DNA from: Glebionis coronaria
Taxonomy: Eukaryota > Streptophyta > Magnoliopsida > Asterales > Asteraceae
DNA length: 64,000 bases
Direction of reading: 5' to 3'
Assembly: GCA_025667525.1 (NCBI GenBank)
Contig: CM046877.1
Coordinates: 260,249,706 to 260,313,705 of the forward strand
Shown here: positions 35,045 through 46,275 of the stretch, piece by piece
Layout of the letters: each line of letters starts with the position of its first letter
Position numbering within the stretch: position 1 is the stretch's first letter
Position numbers and translations under genes: made by a program
Notes under the pieces: generated by a model
Told to the model about the DNA's origin: nothing
The model's database searches: none
What the model saw: only the letters and a program-made list of their open reading frames with translations

Positions 35045-35826
35045 GTTTGTGTGGCGGCCGAGACAAACAACCCGAAAACACCCTTAATTTTTACCCCACC
35101 ATGACAATTAACATGTGTTTAATCTTGTTTTTATTATTCCCATGATCATATGCTATTAATCTATAAAAAGAATCAAAAAGAAAGGTCTTCGGATTACCAA
35201 AACACGTGGAATGAATGGAGAATGATTACATGAACACACTTGTAGGATTTCTTGAACAAAATCAAATCAAACACCCTCTTATGGTGTTGTAGCCGCCGGC
35301 CAAGAGAGAGACAAAGAAGGATTAGGATTTTTTTTTATTTCTTGGAAAAACTTGTGAATGAATATTTGTTTCCCTTTTTGTTTACTTCATAAAAATCAAA
35401 TGGGCTTGTCCCGTTTCTCGTTTGATGTCGCGGCTAGTAGGACCCACCAAGGGAAACCCGAAGCCTTTCTCGTGTCTATTTTATTACATGTTTGTGTGTT
35501 CTTTTTTACGTGTTTCGTTATTACTAAATATTCTTGTCATTATAACTACTTGTACATTACGAAAATAATCGTATTAATAATATACGTAAATACATAATTA
35601 TAATTTCGTGATTCTTACGTTCATAATTTCATGTTCATGATTATAATTTTTTTGTTAATAATTATCGTGTACTAAGACGTACATAATACTTATCGTGTAA
35701 TAACACGTACCTAATTCTTGTAATTAATATTCGTGACACGTGTTCATGTTATAAAAGGAAAGTTTTAATCTTGTACGTACGATTATTAGTGTACTGTTCA
35801 TGATAAAAGCATGCGGGTTTTACACC

Positions 35827-36321
35827 CATTCTCGTTTCTTCATCACCCTCACTACCTCTTGCTCCATGAAAGACCAACTCAACTCATGGTACAACCATTC
35901 ACATGGTTCTACCTCATCTTCATTCCAATCTAGAATTAATGAGTTGTCATCACCTTTCACTCCTAGTCCTCCTTTGGATGGGAATACTCAACCTCAACCA
36001 CTACAAAGCATTCCTTTTGTGAATGATGAGCCTATGATCTCCTCTCCTCTCACTCCACCATATTCACCCTTGTCACCCACATCACCCTTGGACATCATGC
36101 CTTCTCCTTCAAACACTCCACTTTTGGGTGTTCCTCTTTCCCACTTCTTGGGTGATCCACACTTGTTTGACTTTTTCATGCACAGTGGAACCAATTGTCC
36201 TTGTTGCTTAAACAACTTTCACCTCATTGAGATCCTTACGATGGAGATGATTGAGGCTCACATCAAGTTGCAAAGCTTTTTGTTGGATTTATTTGCCAAT
36301 CCTCCTCCTCCTAGGAGATGA
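35827..36321 (+). CDS. Small ORF 1 of the copia element, Pro/Ser-rich with a CxCC motif, 5' end cut
   Basis: The frame is open from the Tekay-2 edge; the first ATG inside it is 35866 (152 residues). The first two thirds are rich in Ser, Pro and Thr. The last third has the block HSGTNCPCC, then an IE-containing predicted helix, FLLDLF and a Pro/Arg end. A second ORF at 37017-37583 ends in the same pattern. The insertion of Tekay-2 may have removed the true start. I do not recognise the family. Its place after pol is where SIRE-type elements carry an envelope-like or accessory gene, but no signal peptide or membrane segment is evident. Confidence 0.5.
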   Translation, partial: HSRFFITLTTSCSMKDQLNSWYNHSHGSTSSSFQSRINELSSPFTPSPPLDGNTQPQPLQSIPFVNDEPMISSPLTPPYSPLSPTSPLDIMPSPSNTPLLGVPLSHFLGDPHLFDFFMHSGTNCPCCLNNFHLIEILTMEMIEAHIKLQSFLLDLFANPPPPRR

Positions 36322-37016
36322 ATGATGGTTTTTAAAATCAAATGTTTATAAAAGAAGGTCAAGCCAAAGAGGACTATGCATTCAAGACCTAGATTAAGCT
36401 ATCTTTGTATTAGTTTATTTTCATTTCCTTTCTTGTATTTCCGTTCCTTTGTGAGCTTTTCATGAAGATGATTTATGGATTTAGTTTTATATGTTTCAAC
36501 CTATGTGGTCACAATAATCAACTTCTATTTATTTAAAATTGAACCTAAATCTATCACAACCTCTAAAAAGTTGACTTAAAATTGGATCAAAATGTTATCT
36601 AAATATTTTGTCACCCTTTGTCCAGACATTCTTTGAGAATGTGTTGCTTTTGTGCAACCCTAGCATACTCTAGTGCTAAAAGAGGTAAAAATACAAGATT
36701 TGCAAAATTTTGAAAAAGTCTTATTTTTCTCAAAAACTTTTGAAAATCATGGTTTGTTGTCCAATGGACGCGGCTCCTTAGCCCCCATGCAGCTCTATAC
36801 CGATATGGAACCGCGGGATCTCTTAAGGAACCGCGTATAGAAAAGCCGTTCTTGGCTTATTTTTGGTCTTTCTTCTTTGACCACTGTCTTGGTTAAGATT
36901 CTTTGTTTACCCTATTTGGCTAAATATTTCTTAAAACCTTTTGTTTTTATTTCAAATCTTTGACTTGTCTTCTTTAAATTCTTATCTTTTGGGAGTTCTT
37001 CTCTTCATCCCTCATA

Positions 37017-37583
37017 ATGCCCAACTCTTCTATTCCTAACCTTGACATATCTTTGTCACAATCTTCTCAACCTAAAGCTTCTTCTTCTAAGCTTTCAAAG
37101 AAACCGAAAATCTCGGTTCGACCTATTTGGATCAAGAAGAACAAGAATCCTCATGATTCCTCTTCTCCAAAACCCTCCAAGAATTCTTCTTTTTCTCCGA
37201 TCAAAATATTGGGATGAGACTTACTCTATAAATCGAATTACCGGAGAAAAGTAAATTTTCCACCACCACCTAAACCTTTCAACTCTCCTCAACTCAATGA
37301 CCTATCTTCATTCACTAATCTCACTAGGCATTGTGAAAACATATCTTACCCATTATCTCCTTCTCCACCAAACTCTCCTTTTGATGGACCTCCCCCATCT
37401 AACGACTTTGTTTTGCATCATGGTTCCTCGTGTGCTTGTTGTCGGTTTCAACAAATTGAGCTTGCTCATATTTATGATAAGCTAAATTTTCTTGATTTCC
37501 TACTCACTAGACCTCCTCTCAAAGTTTGCTTTCCCGTGAACCAAACTTCGAATGATGCCTCGTCGTCTTTCTTTTCCAACTAA
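37017..37583 (+). pseudogene. Small ORF 2 of the copia element, paralogue of ORF 1, frame broken
   Basis: It starts at ATG 37017 and is open for 66 codons to TGA 37215-37217. Coding character then passes to the next frame for about 45 bases and returns to the first frame from about 37263 to TAA 37581-37583. A pair of compensating indels, or one small rearrangement, is therefore likely. The N-terminal part is Ser/Lys-rich. The C-terminal part is Pro-rich and then has HHGSSCACC, an IE-containing helix-like segment, FLL and an RPP end. This matches the pattern of ORF 1 (HxGxxCxCC, IE, FLL), with little similarity elsewhere. Function is unknown. Confidence 0.5.
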
Positions 37584-38298
37584 GGCTCATATTGTACTTT
37601 AGTTGTTTGAGTCAATAGAACTTAAGCAATCTTGGAAGATTATCACTATTAGAGTAGCTTATTCTTTGTTTTTTATTTTCATATTTTCGTGATTTAAATA
37701 TTCATATTGTGTGTATGAATATTATCATGTATTTTATTTCATATTTGTGTAATATGAATGTTATGTGTGTTATCTATCCCACTAATTCTTTCTCACACAT
37801 TTGTTAAAGAGTAGATCATGGTTAAAACTTACAATTAATTATGAGTGATTCCAAAAATTCTAAATTTTAACCCTTGACATTTTAAATCATCTTTGATTGG
37901 TTTGGATGTTTCTTTTCTTCCTTTATTCCACCAATTGAACTATGATGTTGTCAACACAAACTCTTTGGACATACTTAGCAAATACTTGCTTCTAATTTGA
38001 TATTTCTTTTCCTTCTCCTCTCAAGTTAGTTAGTAGGTAGTGCACATATATACATTGGTGTTTCTTTTCTTTCTTCTAACCTTTGTGTAGCATGTCACCT
38101 TAGCTCACTCATTTGGTACCCCAAGCAAGGGGGAGTAAGAACCAAGGGGGAGATACTAGCAAAGTCCGGTTCTTCTCTTCATCAAAGACTTGTGTTAAAC
38201 TTTTTGCTTCGAAAAAGGGGAGAAATGATAGTGATAAACTCGTTAATAATTCGATAATTTTGTATTTTACGTAAATGAGTTTATAGTTTGTCGTAATT

Positions 38299-38312
38299 AA
38301 AAAGGGGGAGAT
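38299..38312 (+). other. Polypurine tract of the plus-strand copia element
   Basis: AAAAAGGGGGAGAT directly precedes the LTR start TGTTAATGC. Confidence 0.7.
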
Positions 38313-39399
38313 TGTTAATGCAAAGCAATGCCTAACAACATTGTTAGTACTAATTAATTTTTCTTAGTTTTGATCACGACAAATTACAAATACATTTATT
38401 GTCAAACATAATCATAAAACGAATTATCTAACAAACACTATCATCAAGGTACTAATCATTACACTAACATATCTTAATAAATCTTAGTGATCGTAAAAGT
38501 GATTAGCCTTAAAACTCACTTTTGTCAAATGTAACAAAAGATTCTTAATAGACTTTATTTTTAAGAAAATGTTTTATTAAATGAAAATGTAAATTTGAAT
38601 ATGGCATATTCCCAATGCCATAAGAATATCCTTTGAAGGTTTAAACAACCTCAGATATTTCAAATTCACTAAAAGACAAAAAGGAGCGGAGTCTACTGTC
38701 CACGGTTCCTTAAGTGCCTACGCGGTTCCCTATCGATAAGGAACCGCCCGGGTAGCTAAGGAACCACCCCCAGGTAGCCGTTGGGATCCAGTCTCCTATA
38801 AATAGTGAATCAAATCTGCACTTTCATCAACCGTTTTTGGACATCTTTTTCAGTTTTCTTTCTTGTTTCTAATCCTAATCATTTTTAAATGATCACTTAA
38901 TGTGTTAAGTATGTTTACCTATGATTATCCTCTTGATCTCCTTATTTACGTTGTCCAAAGAGAAGATCACTCACACACTTGTGAGGTGATTAAAGATGAA
39001 GACTTGATGAAGTTCATTCTTTCAAAGATCTAATCATGTTCATCATTTGTTTATTTGTGTCTTGTGTAGATCAATTGTATTTGTGAATACTTGGACTAGT
39101 TGCGTTCATCCAAGCTATGTGTAAATACTTGGATTAGAGTTGTATAAATCCTTTGCATATGTGTGTGCTTTGATTTGTGTTGTGTAGATCCAAGCTACAT
39201 GTGTGTACTTGGATATGTTTAGTTGAGTTGTAATGAGTTGTGTTAGTTTTCACTAAACTATAAAGTGATGTGGTTGTGTTTTGTGAGTTCTCACTAAACT
39301 ATAAAGTGATGACTAGTTGTTTTGTGTGAATTTCTCACTTATCTTCAAAGTGAAGAGTCGTGAAGATTGGTTCTAGCTTTCGATTAGAACTTGACATCT
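38313..39399 (+). repeat. Copia 3' LTR, left part (split by Tekay-1)
   Basis: It begins TGTTAATGCAAAGC after the polypurine tract. It has GGTTCC/GGAACC repeats (about 38700-38780) and a TATA box, TATAAATAG, at 38797-38805. It is interrupted after CATCT (39395-39399). The sequence resumes at 58123, where the 76-bp tandem repeats of the LTR continue in register. Confidence 0.75.
38797..38805 (+). promoter_or_regulatory. TATA box of the copia LTR
   Basis: TATAAATAG follows the GGAACC repeat cluster, in a CTCCTATAAATAGTG context. Confidence 0.55.
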
Positions 39400-42373
39400 T
39401 GTAACACCCCATTTTGATAATGGAAATGTCACATGCAATTATGGCGTGTCATCAAAGCATACAAGGAAAAATGTTTAAACATTACTTGACCATAAAAGGA
39501 AAATACCGGAATCAAACATCGGTAGTCCAAAAGTAAAGCTCATCACACTCAAACATAGTATAATAAAGGGAAGGACTAAACAATGTCCATAGCAAATGTA
39601 AAATAAGAAAGGAAATGCATAAAGTAAAGAAGGCTAGAAAGTTCCCAGTCCATATGCACGTACTCTTAATGTCTACGAGCGTCCGTGAGTACCTACCGTT
39701 TAGGGAACATAGAAAAGGAAAATGGCTGAGCAATACGCTCAGTGCACGGATGTACAATAAAGCATGAATATGATAAGCATATAACATATAACAGCGGAAG
39801 AAAACTAAGTCCCGAGTAACCTGGTTAAGTCTTGATAAAACTGGTTTTATAGTTTGAAAGCTTTATGTTTATCTTGTAAAAACTGTTTATCATATTTTAC
39901 CATTAGCCAATATAGGTCATGAAAATCCACCGTGCATGAATACTTGGAGGGGTGACCTCATCATGCAAATTAGAGGGCTGCCTCTAATTTAATATACTAG
40001 TTTTTGGGTAGGAGGGATCAGCTCCTTGTGAAGGATGCAAGGCACACACCACATTCACCATGAAATCCTGACTGAAATCATGTAACTAGGATGCACCCAT
40101 ACGCCCCACATGATAAATATAATATAAATGGCCAAAAGCTGAAGGGACGCCACGAGCAATCACTCCGTCGTGGTGAAGTCATAACATCAGTGCCTCTAAT
40201 GTTATGGTTATGGTACCTCCATAACTAGGTGAAACTGGTCATGCATGTATATGGCTATAGGTATTCTTAATTAAACATAAGCAAATCAAACACATAACTT
40301 ATACTACGGGAAAACATTTGGCTGCATACGGGGAATCCTAATAAGGAAAGAATGTCCATACTGAAAGGACGGGAATCCGTACCTTATGTCCAGTGAACGA
40401 AGGAGATGAACTGAGAGGAATCCTACTTCCGTATCACTAGTGCTACATAAATACATACATGAATAATTATCTGCTTACTAAATACGTAGCTGGTTCTATG
40501 TCATGTCTTAGCCTATTTTATATGTTCTTACCATGTTTTACTGTTTAAAGCCTTAACCTGTGTTTATCTTATATTCTGTTTAATCTGATTAAGTATTTCT
40601 GGTATTTCATGTATTATTATACTTACTGTGTAATAATAAGTAACTTTCCCAAAATAGCAGGTTTCCTAAAATAGAAAGTTTCCAAAAATTAAAAGTTTCT
40701 AAAAATAGAAAGTTAGCAAAAATAGAAAGTTTCCAAAAATAGAAAGTTTCCAAAAATAGGAAGTTTCAAAAAATAGAAAGTTTCCAAAAATAGATTTACT
40801 GCTTAAAATAGATAAGTTTCTAAAAATAGAAAGTTTCCATAAATAGATCAGATGCCTTAATTAAATAAGTTTCCATAAATAGATTAGCTTCCTGAAATAA
40901 ATAAGTTTCTAAAAATAGAAGGTTTCCATAGATAGTTAGCTGCCTTATTTAATTAAGTTTCTAAAAATAGAAAGTTTCCATAATTAGAAATAAGCTGGTT
41001 AAGTGAGCTAAGTGTTTTCATGATTATTTTCTAAGTCATATGATATAATGTATAGTTTATTAATTATTTCATGTAATTAAAATAAACTATAGGTTAAGAT
41101 ATTTAATTAAAGTATAACATGTTTCTAATTAAATAAAGTTAAATACTTAGGTTAAAACATGTATTATTATTTATTAATAATATAACCTAAGTCATGTTAA
41201 TTAATTAATTATAACCATGGTTTTTAAATAATTAGTTAATTATAAGTCTAAAATATAAAAATACTTAGGTTAATTAATTTCATGATTATTAATAATTAAA
41301 ATAACCTAAGTCATGTTATTAAATTAATCATGTCATGTTATTAATTTAATTTTAACATAAGATCATAAAAATAAAAAAACTAAACATACACCATGAACCG
41401 GATCTTGACTAAGAACCATGAACCGGACATGAAATCGACACCATACCCCGAACCAAGTCGAGGTACCCCTTGTCTTGATGCTGCCGTAGGACCCACACCA
41501 ACCAACCGGGACCATATGGTCTCGGTGGTGGTCAAGTGGCCAAACCGAGACCCTTTTCGGTTCGGTGTAGGCTGTGGCGAAAACAAAAACACCCCTAAAC
41601 ATACCTTTTGATTTTATTCCAACCCTAATTCATGTTAGATATATGATTTAATTAGGTTTTATAAAAAAACATAACATGTTCTTAATTAATTAAAATATTA
41701 AATCAAAAGGAAAAAGGCTTAAATGATTTACCGAACACGTGGATCTAAATAACGATGAACAAACACGAACACCAACAACAATTCCAAGATCCAAGATCAA
41801 CAAACACCCCTTTTGGTGTTTTGAAGGTGGCGGCCAAAAGAGAAAAAGAAGGAGGAGAGGAGGATTTTAGGTTTTCTATAAAGTCTTCTGTAAAACAATA
41901 ATGAGTAGTGTAATTTCCTTAACCTCCTTTTTAGTGAAAAATTGAAATGGGCTTGGCCCATTTCTTCCTTGTAGCCTCGGGTAGGGGGCCCCACATGGGG
42001 TACCCGTACCTTTTTTCGTGTCTCGATGTTTAGTTATTCGTTCGTGATTATTTGTGTTCGCATTTTATGTGTTCTCGTTACGTAATTATCGTGATCTAAT
42101 ATATTTATTTACGCTCATAATAGATATATATACGTAATTAATAATAGTTCGTGTTTTAATTACGTTCATGATTTCATGATCGCATGTTCGTGATTAATTA
42201 TTGTCAAATAATTATTACGTGTTCGTGCGTAGTAAATACTTATCGTGTTCTAACACGTACGTAATACGTAAAATCCTAACACGTAATCGTAATCATGCTA
42301 TATTAGGAAAGTTTTAATCTAGTACGTACGATCTTAAGGGTACTATTCATGGTAAAAGCATGCGGGTTTTACA
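39400..42373 (-). repeat. 3' LTR of Tekay-1
   Basis: On the + strand it starts TGTAACACCCC and ends GGGTTTTACA. It contains the 17-base repeat block (40650-40990), a palindrome ACCGGGACCATATGGTCTCGGT with one wobble pair (41505-41526), and an ACGT-rich end (about 42000-42330), which is the U3 start in the element's direction. Short ORFs near 41360-41610 on both strands are by-products of GC-rich sequence. Confidence 0.88.
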
Positions 42374-42374
42374 A

Positions 42375-42386
42375 CTCTTCCCCCCT
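42375..42386 (-). other. Polypurine tract of Tekay-1
   Basis: The + strand reads CTCTTCCCCCCT, so the minus strand has AGGGGGGAAGAG right before the 3' LTR. Confidence 0.75.
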
Positions 42387-42450
42387 AAAAAGAATAATTC
42401 GTCCCCGAATTATAAATAAAGTAAACTGGAAAAGAAGAACTTACCCGAAT

Positions 42451-43030
42451 TCAAAATATGAAATGAGGGTAAGAATCCCGGATAGACTCCTCTGTTTCCC
42501 AAGTGGCTTCCCGCTCGGTATGATCCATCCATAGGATTTTGACGAATGGAATCGTCTTCTTTCTCATGACTCGTTCTTGTCTGTCAAGAACTCCTTCGGG
42601 TTCTTCTTTAAAAGTGAGATCTTCACGTATCTGTTCCAGTGGATACTGAACCATGTGAAGGGGATGATACTGGTACCCTCTGAGTAAGGACACATGAAAC
42701 ACATTGTGCACATGCGAAAGCTGCGGAGGTAACGCCAATCGGTAAGATACTTCACCGACTCGTTCAATGATATCAAACGGTCTGATGAAACGAGGACTGA
42801 GCTTCCCTTTAATCCCTTAGCGTCTAACACCACGTGCCGGCGAAACCTTAAGGAAGACGTGATATCCTACGTTAAAGTGTATGTCCCTATGATGCTTATC
42901 GGCATAAATCTTCTGACGTGACCGTGCTTCCTGAATTTTCTTCTTAGCTACTGCGATCTTCTCATTGGTCATCTCTATGATTTCTGGTCCTTCAAGTGTT
43001 CGCTCACCAACCTGATCCCAGCAGATTGGG
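42451..43030 (-). pseudogene. pol: Integrase C-terminus and chromodomain of Tekay-1
   Basis: This frame carries the end of integrase (ERTLEGPEI and SRQKIYADKHHRD blocks), then the LPPQLSHVHNVFHVS block and a chromodomain ending in ILWMDHTEREATWE and SYPHF. The chromodomain directs integration into heterochromatin by binding histone marks (family knowledge). The frame differs from the upstream integrase core because of a probable one-base deletion near 43020-43030. It is broken again by TAA at 42817-42819. It ends at 42451, about 65 bases before the polypurine tract. Confidence 0.8.
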
Positions 43031-43547
43031 CACGACACTTTCTGCCATACAACATTTCGAAAGGAGCACACTTGATACTTGCGTGCCAACTGTTGTTGTA
43101 TGCAAACTCCACCAAACAGATGTAATCGTCCCAATCACCCGTCCATTCCAACGCGCATGACCTCAACATATCTTCCAATGTCTGAATGGTTCGCTCTGAC
43201 TGTCCGTCCGTTTGAGGATGAAAAGCCGTGCTAAGCTTAAGTTGTGTACCCCAAGCTTTCTGCAGACTCTTCCAAAAGCGCGAAGTGAATCGAGGATCTC
43301 TGTCTGAGACGATGCTGGATGGTGCACCGTGGAGTCTCATGATCTCTCTTTTGTACGTATCTGCGCGTTTACTTACCGGATCTTCCTTGCGGATCAGTAA
43401 GAAATGAGCTGATTTGGTAAGTCGATCTACGATAACCCAAATTGCATCGTGCTTCCTCTTGGTAGGCGGAAGACCAGTAACAAAATCCATGGTGATTTTG
43501 TCCCACTTCCACTCTGGAATATCTAACGGTTGAAGGAGACCGCCAGA
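42975..43547 (-). pseudogene. pol: Integrase core of Tekay-1
   Basis: The frame is the same as that of the RT segment, after a TGA at 43548-43550. The DDE catalytic core is visible: the first Asp in MDFVTGLPP, the second in SDRDPRF, and the Glu in the block after FHPQTDGQSERT. The upstream HHCC zinc module lies in the preceding segment. The reading frame leaves integrase near 43025, where similarity moves to the next frame, so the copy cannot make a full enzyme. Integrase would insert the element DNA in the nucleus. Confidence 0.85.
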
Positions 43548-45251
43548 TCACTGATGCTCGATCTTAACCTGCTGGCAGGTTAGACATTTGGAGACGTAAG
43601 TGGCCACATCATGTTTCATACCACTCCACCAAAAGTACTGCTTGATGTCATGGTACATCTTAGTCGAACCATGATGTATAGAGAATGGGGAGCTATGAGC
43701 TTCAGCTAACAAAGCTTCCCGGAGTTCTTGGTCATCAGGAACACAAAGTCTCGTGCCCTGCCATACGATACCATCTGCATCTACTCTGAATTCTGTCTGT
43801 TTCTCCAAATTCTGTACTATCGCCCAGATTTCTCCGTCATCCTTCTGAGCTTCCTTGATCTTAGAGAGTAACTCGGGTTCTACTCTAAGATTAGCCCAGT
43901 AACCGTGTTGTCCACGTACCATGATCTTGATGTCTAGTCGCTCCAAGTCTCTTATGATTTCCTCTTTGATTTTAATGTCGTTGATCATTCCGGACTTCCT
44001 GCTAAGAGCATCTACTATTACATTTGCCTTTCCGGGATGATACTGTAGATTAATGTCATAATCCTTCAACAGCTCTAACCATCTCCTCTGCCTCATGTTC
44101 AATTCACGCTGAGTGAAGATATACTTCAAGCTCTTGTGGTCCGTGAAAATGTCACATGATTCTCCATATAAGTAGTGCCTCCATATCTTCAATGCAAACA
44201 CGACTGCAGCAAGTTCCAAGTCATGCGTGGGGTAATTTTCTTCATAAGGCTTAAGCTGCCATGAAGCGTACGCGATCACTTTCCCATGTTGCATGAGAAC
44301 ACAGCCAAGTCCCTTCTCCGATGCATCGCTGTAGATTTGAAATCCACCCATACCAGATGGTAGAGTAAGAATAGGTGCAGATACTAGCTTCTGCTTCAGG
44401 TCTTCAAAGCTCTTCTCTCGATCTTCAGTCCAGACGAATTTCTCCCCTTTCCGCATCAGTTTGGTCAATGGTAGTGCTTCCACGAACCTACGGTAATAGC
44501 CAGCTAAGCCTAAGAAACTACGGACTTCCGTCGCTGATGTCGGCCTTGGCCACTTAGTAATGGCCTCAACCTTCGCTGGATCCATAGTGATTCCTTCTGC
44601 TGATACAATCTGACCTAAGAATGCCACCTTGTCTAACCAGAACTTACACGTGGAGAATTTAGCATACAGCTGCTTCTGGCGAAGAATCTGTAGTATTGTA
44701 CGAAGATGGTCTTCGTGTTCCTCCTTCGACTTTGATAAAATCAGGATGTCATCGATGAAAAAAATGACGAACTTGTCTAGAAATTCATGGAAGATTCTGT
44801 TCATCAAATGCATGAACACTGCTGGAGCATTTGTCAGGCCAAATGGCATAACTACAAACTCGTAGTGGCCATAGCGGGTACGAAAGGCAGTCTTAGCAAT
44901 GTCCTGCTCCTTGACCCGTAGCTGATGATAGCCTAACCTAAGATCAATCTTGGAGAAGTGTTTGGCCCCTTGGAGTTGGTCAAACAGATCGTCAATACGT
45001 GGCAGCGGATATCTATTCCGGATAGTAATCTTGTTGAGCTCGCGATAGTCTAAGCAAAGACGCATACTGCCGTCCTTCTTCTTAACAAACAAGACCGGGG
45101 CTCCCCATGGAGATGCGCTCAGTCGAATGAAACCTCGTTCAAGAAGTTCTTGTAGTTGATCCTTCAACTCCTTCAGCTCTATGGGAGCCATGCGATAAGG
45201 AGCCTTGGAGATTGGTTCAGCTCCTGGAATAAGCTTGATACTGAATTCCAC
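43548..45251 (-). pseudogene. pol: Reverse transcriptase, RNase H and integrase zinc module of Tekay-1
   Basis: A 567-codon open stretch of pol. It begins at the usual EFSIKLIPG block just before RT. RT motifs in order are the [26 protein letters not shown] region, [11 protein letters not shown], and the catalytic FIDDIL (Asp pair at about 44748-44756). RNase H follows with [12 protein letters not shown] and the DHKSL block, then the integrase HHCC module ending in CLTCQQVK. Its ends are not natural: TGA 45252-45254 separates it from protease and TGA 43548-43550 from the integrase core, both in the same frame as RT. Both stops can be explained by CGA-to-TGA changes. Confidence 0.9.
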
Positions 45252-45254
45252 TTC

Positions 45255-45905
45255 TCATGCAGGTGGTATGCCTGGAAGTTCTGCTGGAAAAACATCTTGG
45301 AATTCTAACACTATAGGTTGATCCTGAATTGATGGGGATTCAGCATCCATGTCGTGAACCGTAGCTAGGTAACCCTCGCAGCCATGTGACAGTAGTGCAC
45401 GCGCTTGTAGGGTAGTTATGACTTGTACAGACCGTCCGGGTATGAACCCGTAATTAATGTATTCTGGTGCATTAACATCACCAAAGATAACTCGATATGA
45501 CTGGCAATCTATGGTAGCATGATGCTTGGATAGCCAATCCATGCCTAAAATCATGTCAAAGTCATTCATGTCCAGCTGAAGTGCGTCAACATGTCGAACC
45601 TTATCGTAAAATTCTAGGGGAAGACTCTTGTATACATGGGTGATTAATACAGAGTCCCTCAAAGGCGTGGAAATAGTAAGCCTATTCTCTAGTGGCATGG
45701 GGAGCATCCTAATGTTCTTAGCATAAGCAGTAGAAATAACCGAGTAAGTAGCACGCGTATCGAAAAGACCACATGCAGCTTGACCATACATATACAAGAT
45801 TCCAGTGATGGTACCTGTAGACTTGTTGGCCTGGTCTCGAGATGTCGTGTAGACACACCCGGTAGTAGGAGGCGGCTTGGTATCAGTAGTCCTGATGTAC
45901 CCTCC
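45255..45905 (-). pseudogene. Protease region of Tekay-1, active site changed
   Basis: The frame carries a retropepsin-like protease, with the active-site block reading DTRATYS (codons at 45753-45761) where DTGAT is expected, and the DFDMILGMDWLSKH block. The Gly-to-Arg change in the DTG triad should abolish catalysis. The coding frame can be followed upstream to about 45900 and is shifted relative to the zinc knuckle, so a frameshift lies just after the knuckle. It ends at the TGA before RT. Confidence 0.8.
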
Positions 45906-45919
45906 ATCTCGCCCTTACG

Positions 45920-46054
45920 ACAATCCTTCATGATATGGCCAGGAAGACCACACTTGAAGCACGCATCAGTATTACAGCGACATGGCCCTGGGTGCCTACG
46001 ATGGCAAGTGGAGCAAAGAGGATGAGTAAATCCTCCAGCAGGTGCTCTGGCTGG
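45920..46054 (-). pseudogene. gag: Gag zinc-knuckle segment of Tekay-1 (putative exon 4)
   Basis: On the minus strand the segment encodes a Cys/His-rich stretch ending in CX2CX4HX4C (CFKCGLPGHIMKDC, codons between 45961 and 45920), which would bind the genomic RNA. It is separated from the upstream Gag linker by an AT-rich, intron-like segment (46055-46135). Its frame agrees with the upstream coding piece if that segment is left out. Confidence 0.75.
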
Positions 46055-46135
46055 CTGGGAACCTGATAAAACATTTTACATAAGACATGATAATTAGGTA
46101 CAAAGGAAATGCGGATAATCGTAATATTTAATAAC
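46055..46135 (-). other. Intron-like segment 3 in Tekay-1 gag (81 bases)
   Basis: On the minus strand it runs from GTTATTAAAT to TTCCCAG, is AT- and T-rich, and interrupts the Gag linker just before the zinc-knuckle segment. The length is a multiple of three and the coding frame is the same on both sides. An alternative acceptor eight bases upstream would not keep the frame. Confidence 0.4.
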
Positions 46136-46214
46136 AGTGATAGCTGGACGGCTAGGCTGTGAACCTCTCTGGTTCTGGTCCCTACTGTTTCCATGGTTCC
46201 TGGTAGAAGTTTTG
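46136..46214 (-). pseudogene. gag: Gag linker segment of Tekay-1 (putative exon 3)
   Basis: This 79-base coding-like piece is rich in Asn, Arg, Gln and Ser, as expected for the linker between capsid and zinc knuckle in Tekay Gag. It is less AT-rich than the segments on either side. Confidence 0.5.
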
Positions 46215-46275
46215 CTAAAGTGTCAGAATATGAGTTATAACATGAAATCATAAGGAAATGCGTAAGTATTAGGAC
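46215..46275 (-). other. Intron-like segment 2 in Tekay-1 gag (61 bases)
   Basis: On the minus strand it runs from GTCCTAATAC to GACACTTTAG and is about two thirds A+T. Leaving it out joins two linker pieces with a codon split 2+1. It is short for a plant intron. Confidence 0.4.

Larger units (their letters stand above)
32709..35824 (-). mobile_element. Tekay-2: 5' LTR, primer site and leader fragment of a minus-strand chromovirus
   Basis: The LTR occupies 32763-35824 (starts TGTAAAACCCC and ends GGGTTTTACA on the + strand, so it is terminally inverted like Tekay-1). On the minus strand it is followed by TGGTATTAGAGTGCC (32758 to 32744), a slightly mutated initiator-Met primer site, and about 35 bases of leader matching Tekay-1 at 47650-47670. 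The rest lies beyond the inserted Athila array. Orientation and LTR type match Tekay-1, but the copies have diverged. Any 5-bp duplication cannot be checked because the other end is outside the window. Confidence 0.75.
35825..38312 (+). mobile_element. 3' internal region of a SIRE/Maximus-like Ty1/copia element
   Basis: The segment lies between the Tekay-2 LTR and a copia-type LTR. It holds two related small ORFs, a stretch with GGAACCGCG motifs (about 36770-36840) like those of the LTR, and several purine tracts of the AAGGGGGAG type (about 38125-38150 and 38211-38225). It ends with the polypurine tract AAAAAGGGGGAGAT (38299-38312). Multiple such tracts before the 3' LTR and extra ORFs after pol are known from SIRE/Maximus elements. 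Polymerase sequence is not in the window. Confidence 0.6.

Noticed and set aside
34789..35145. 118-codon ORF in the Tekay-2 LTR
   Set aside because: It spans the GC-rich palindromes, starts without a good context and is not kept in the Tekay-1 LTRs.
41363..41611. ORFs on both strands in the Tekay-1 LTR (and 57125-57346)
   Set aside because: They overlap each other on opposite strands in a GC-rich LTR segment and have no domain.
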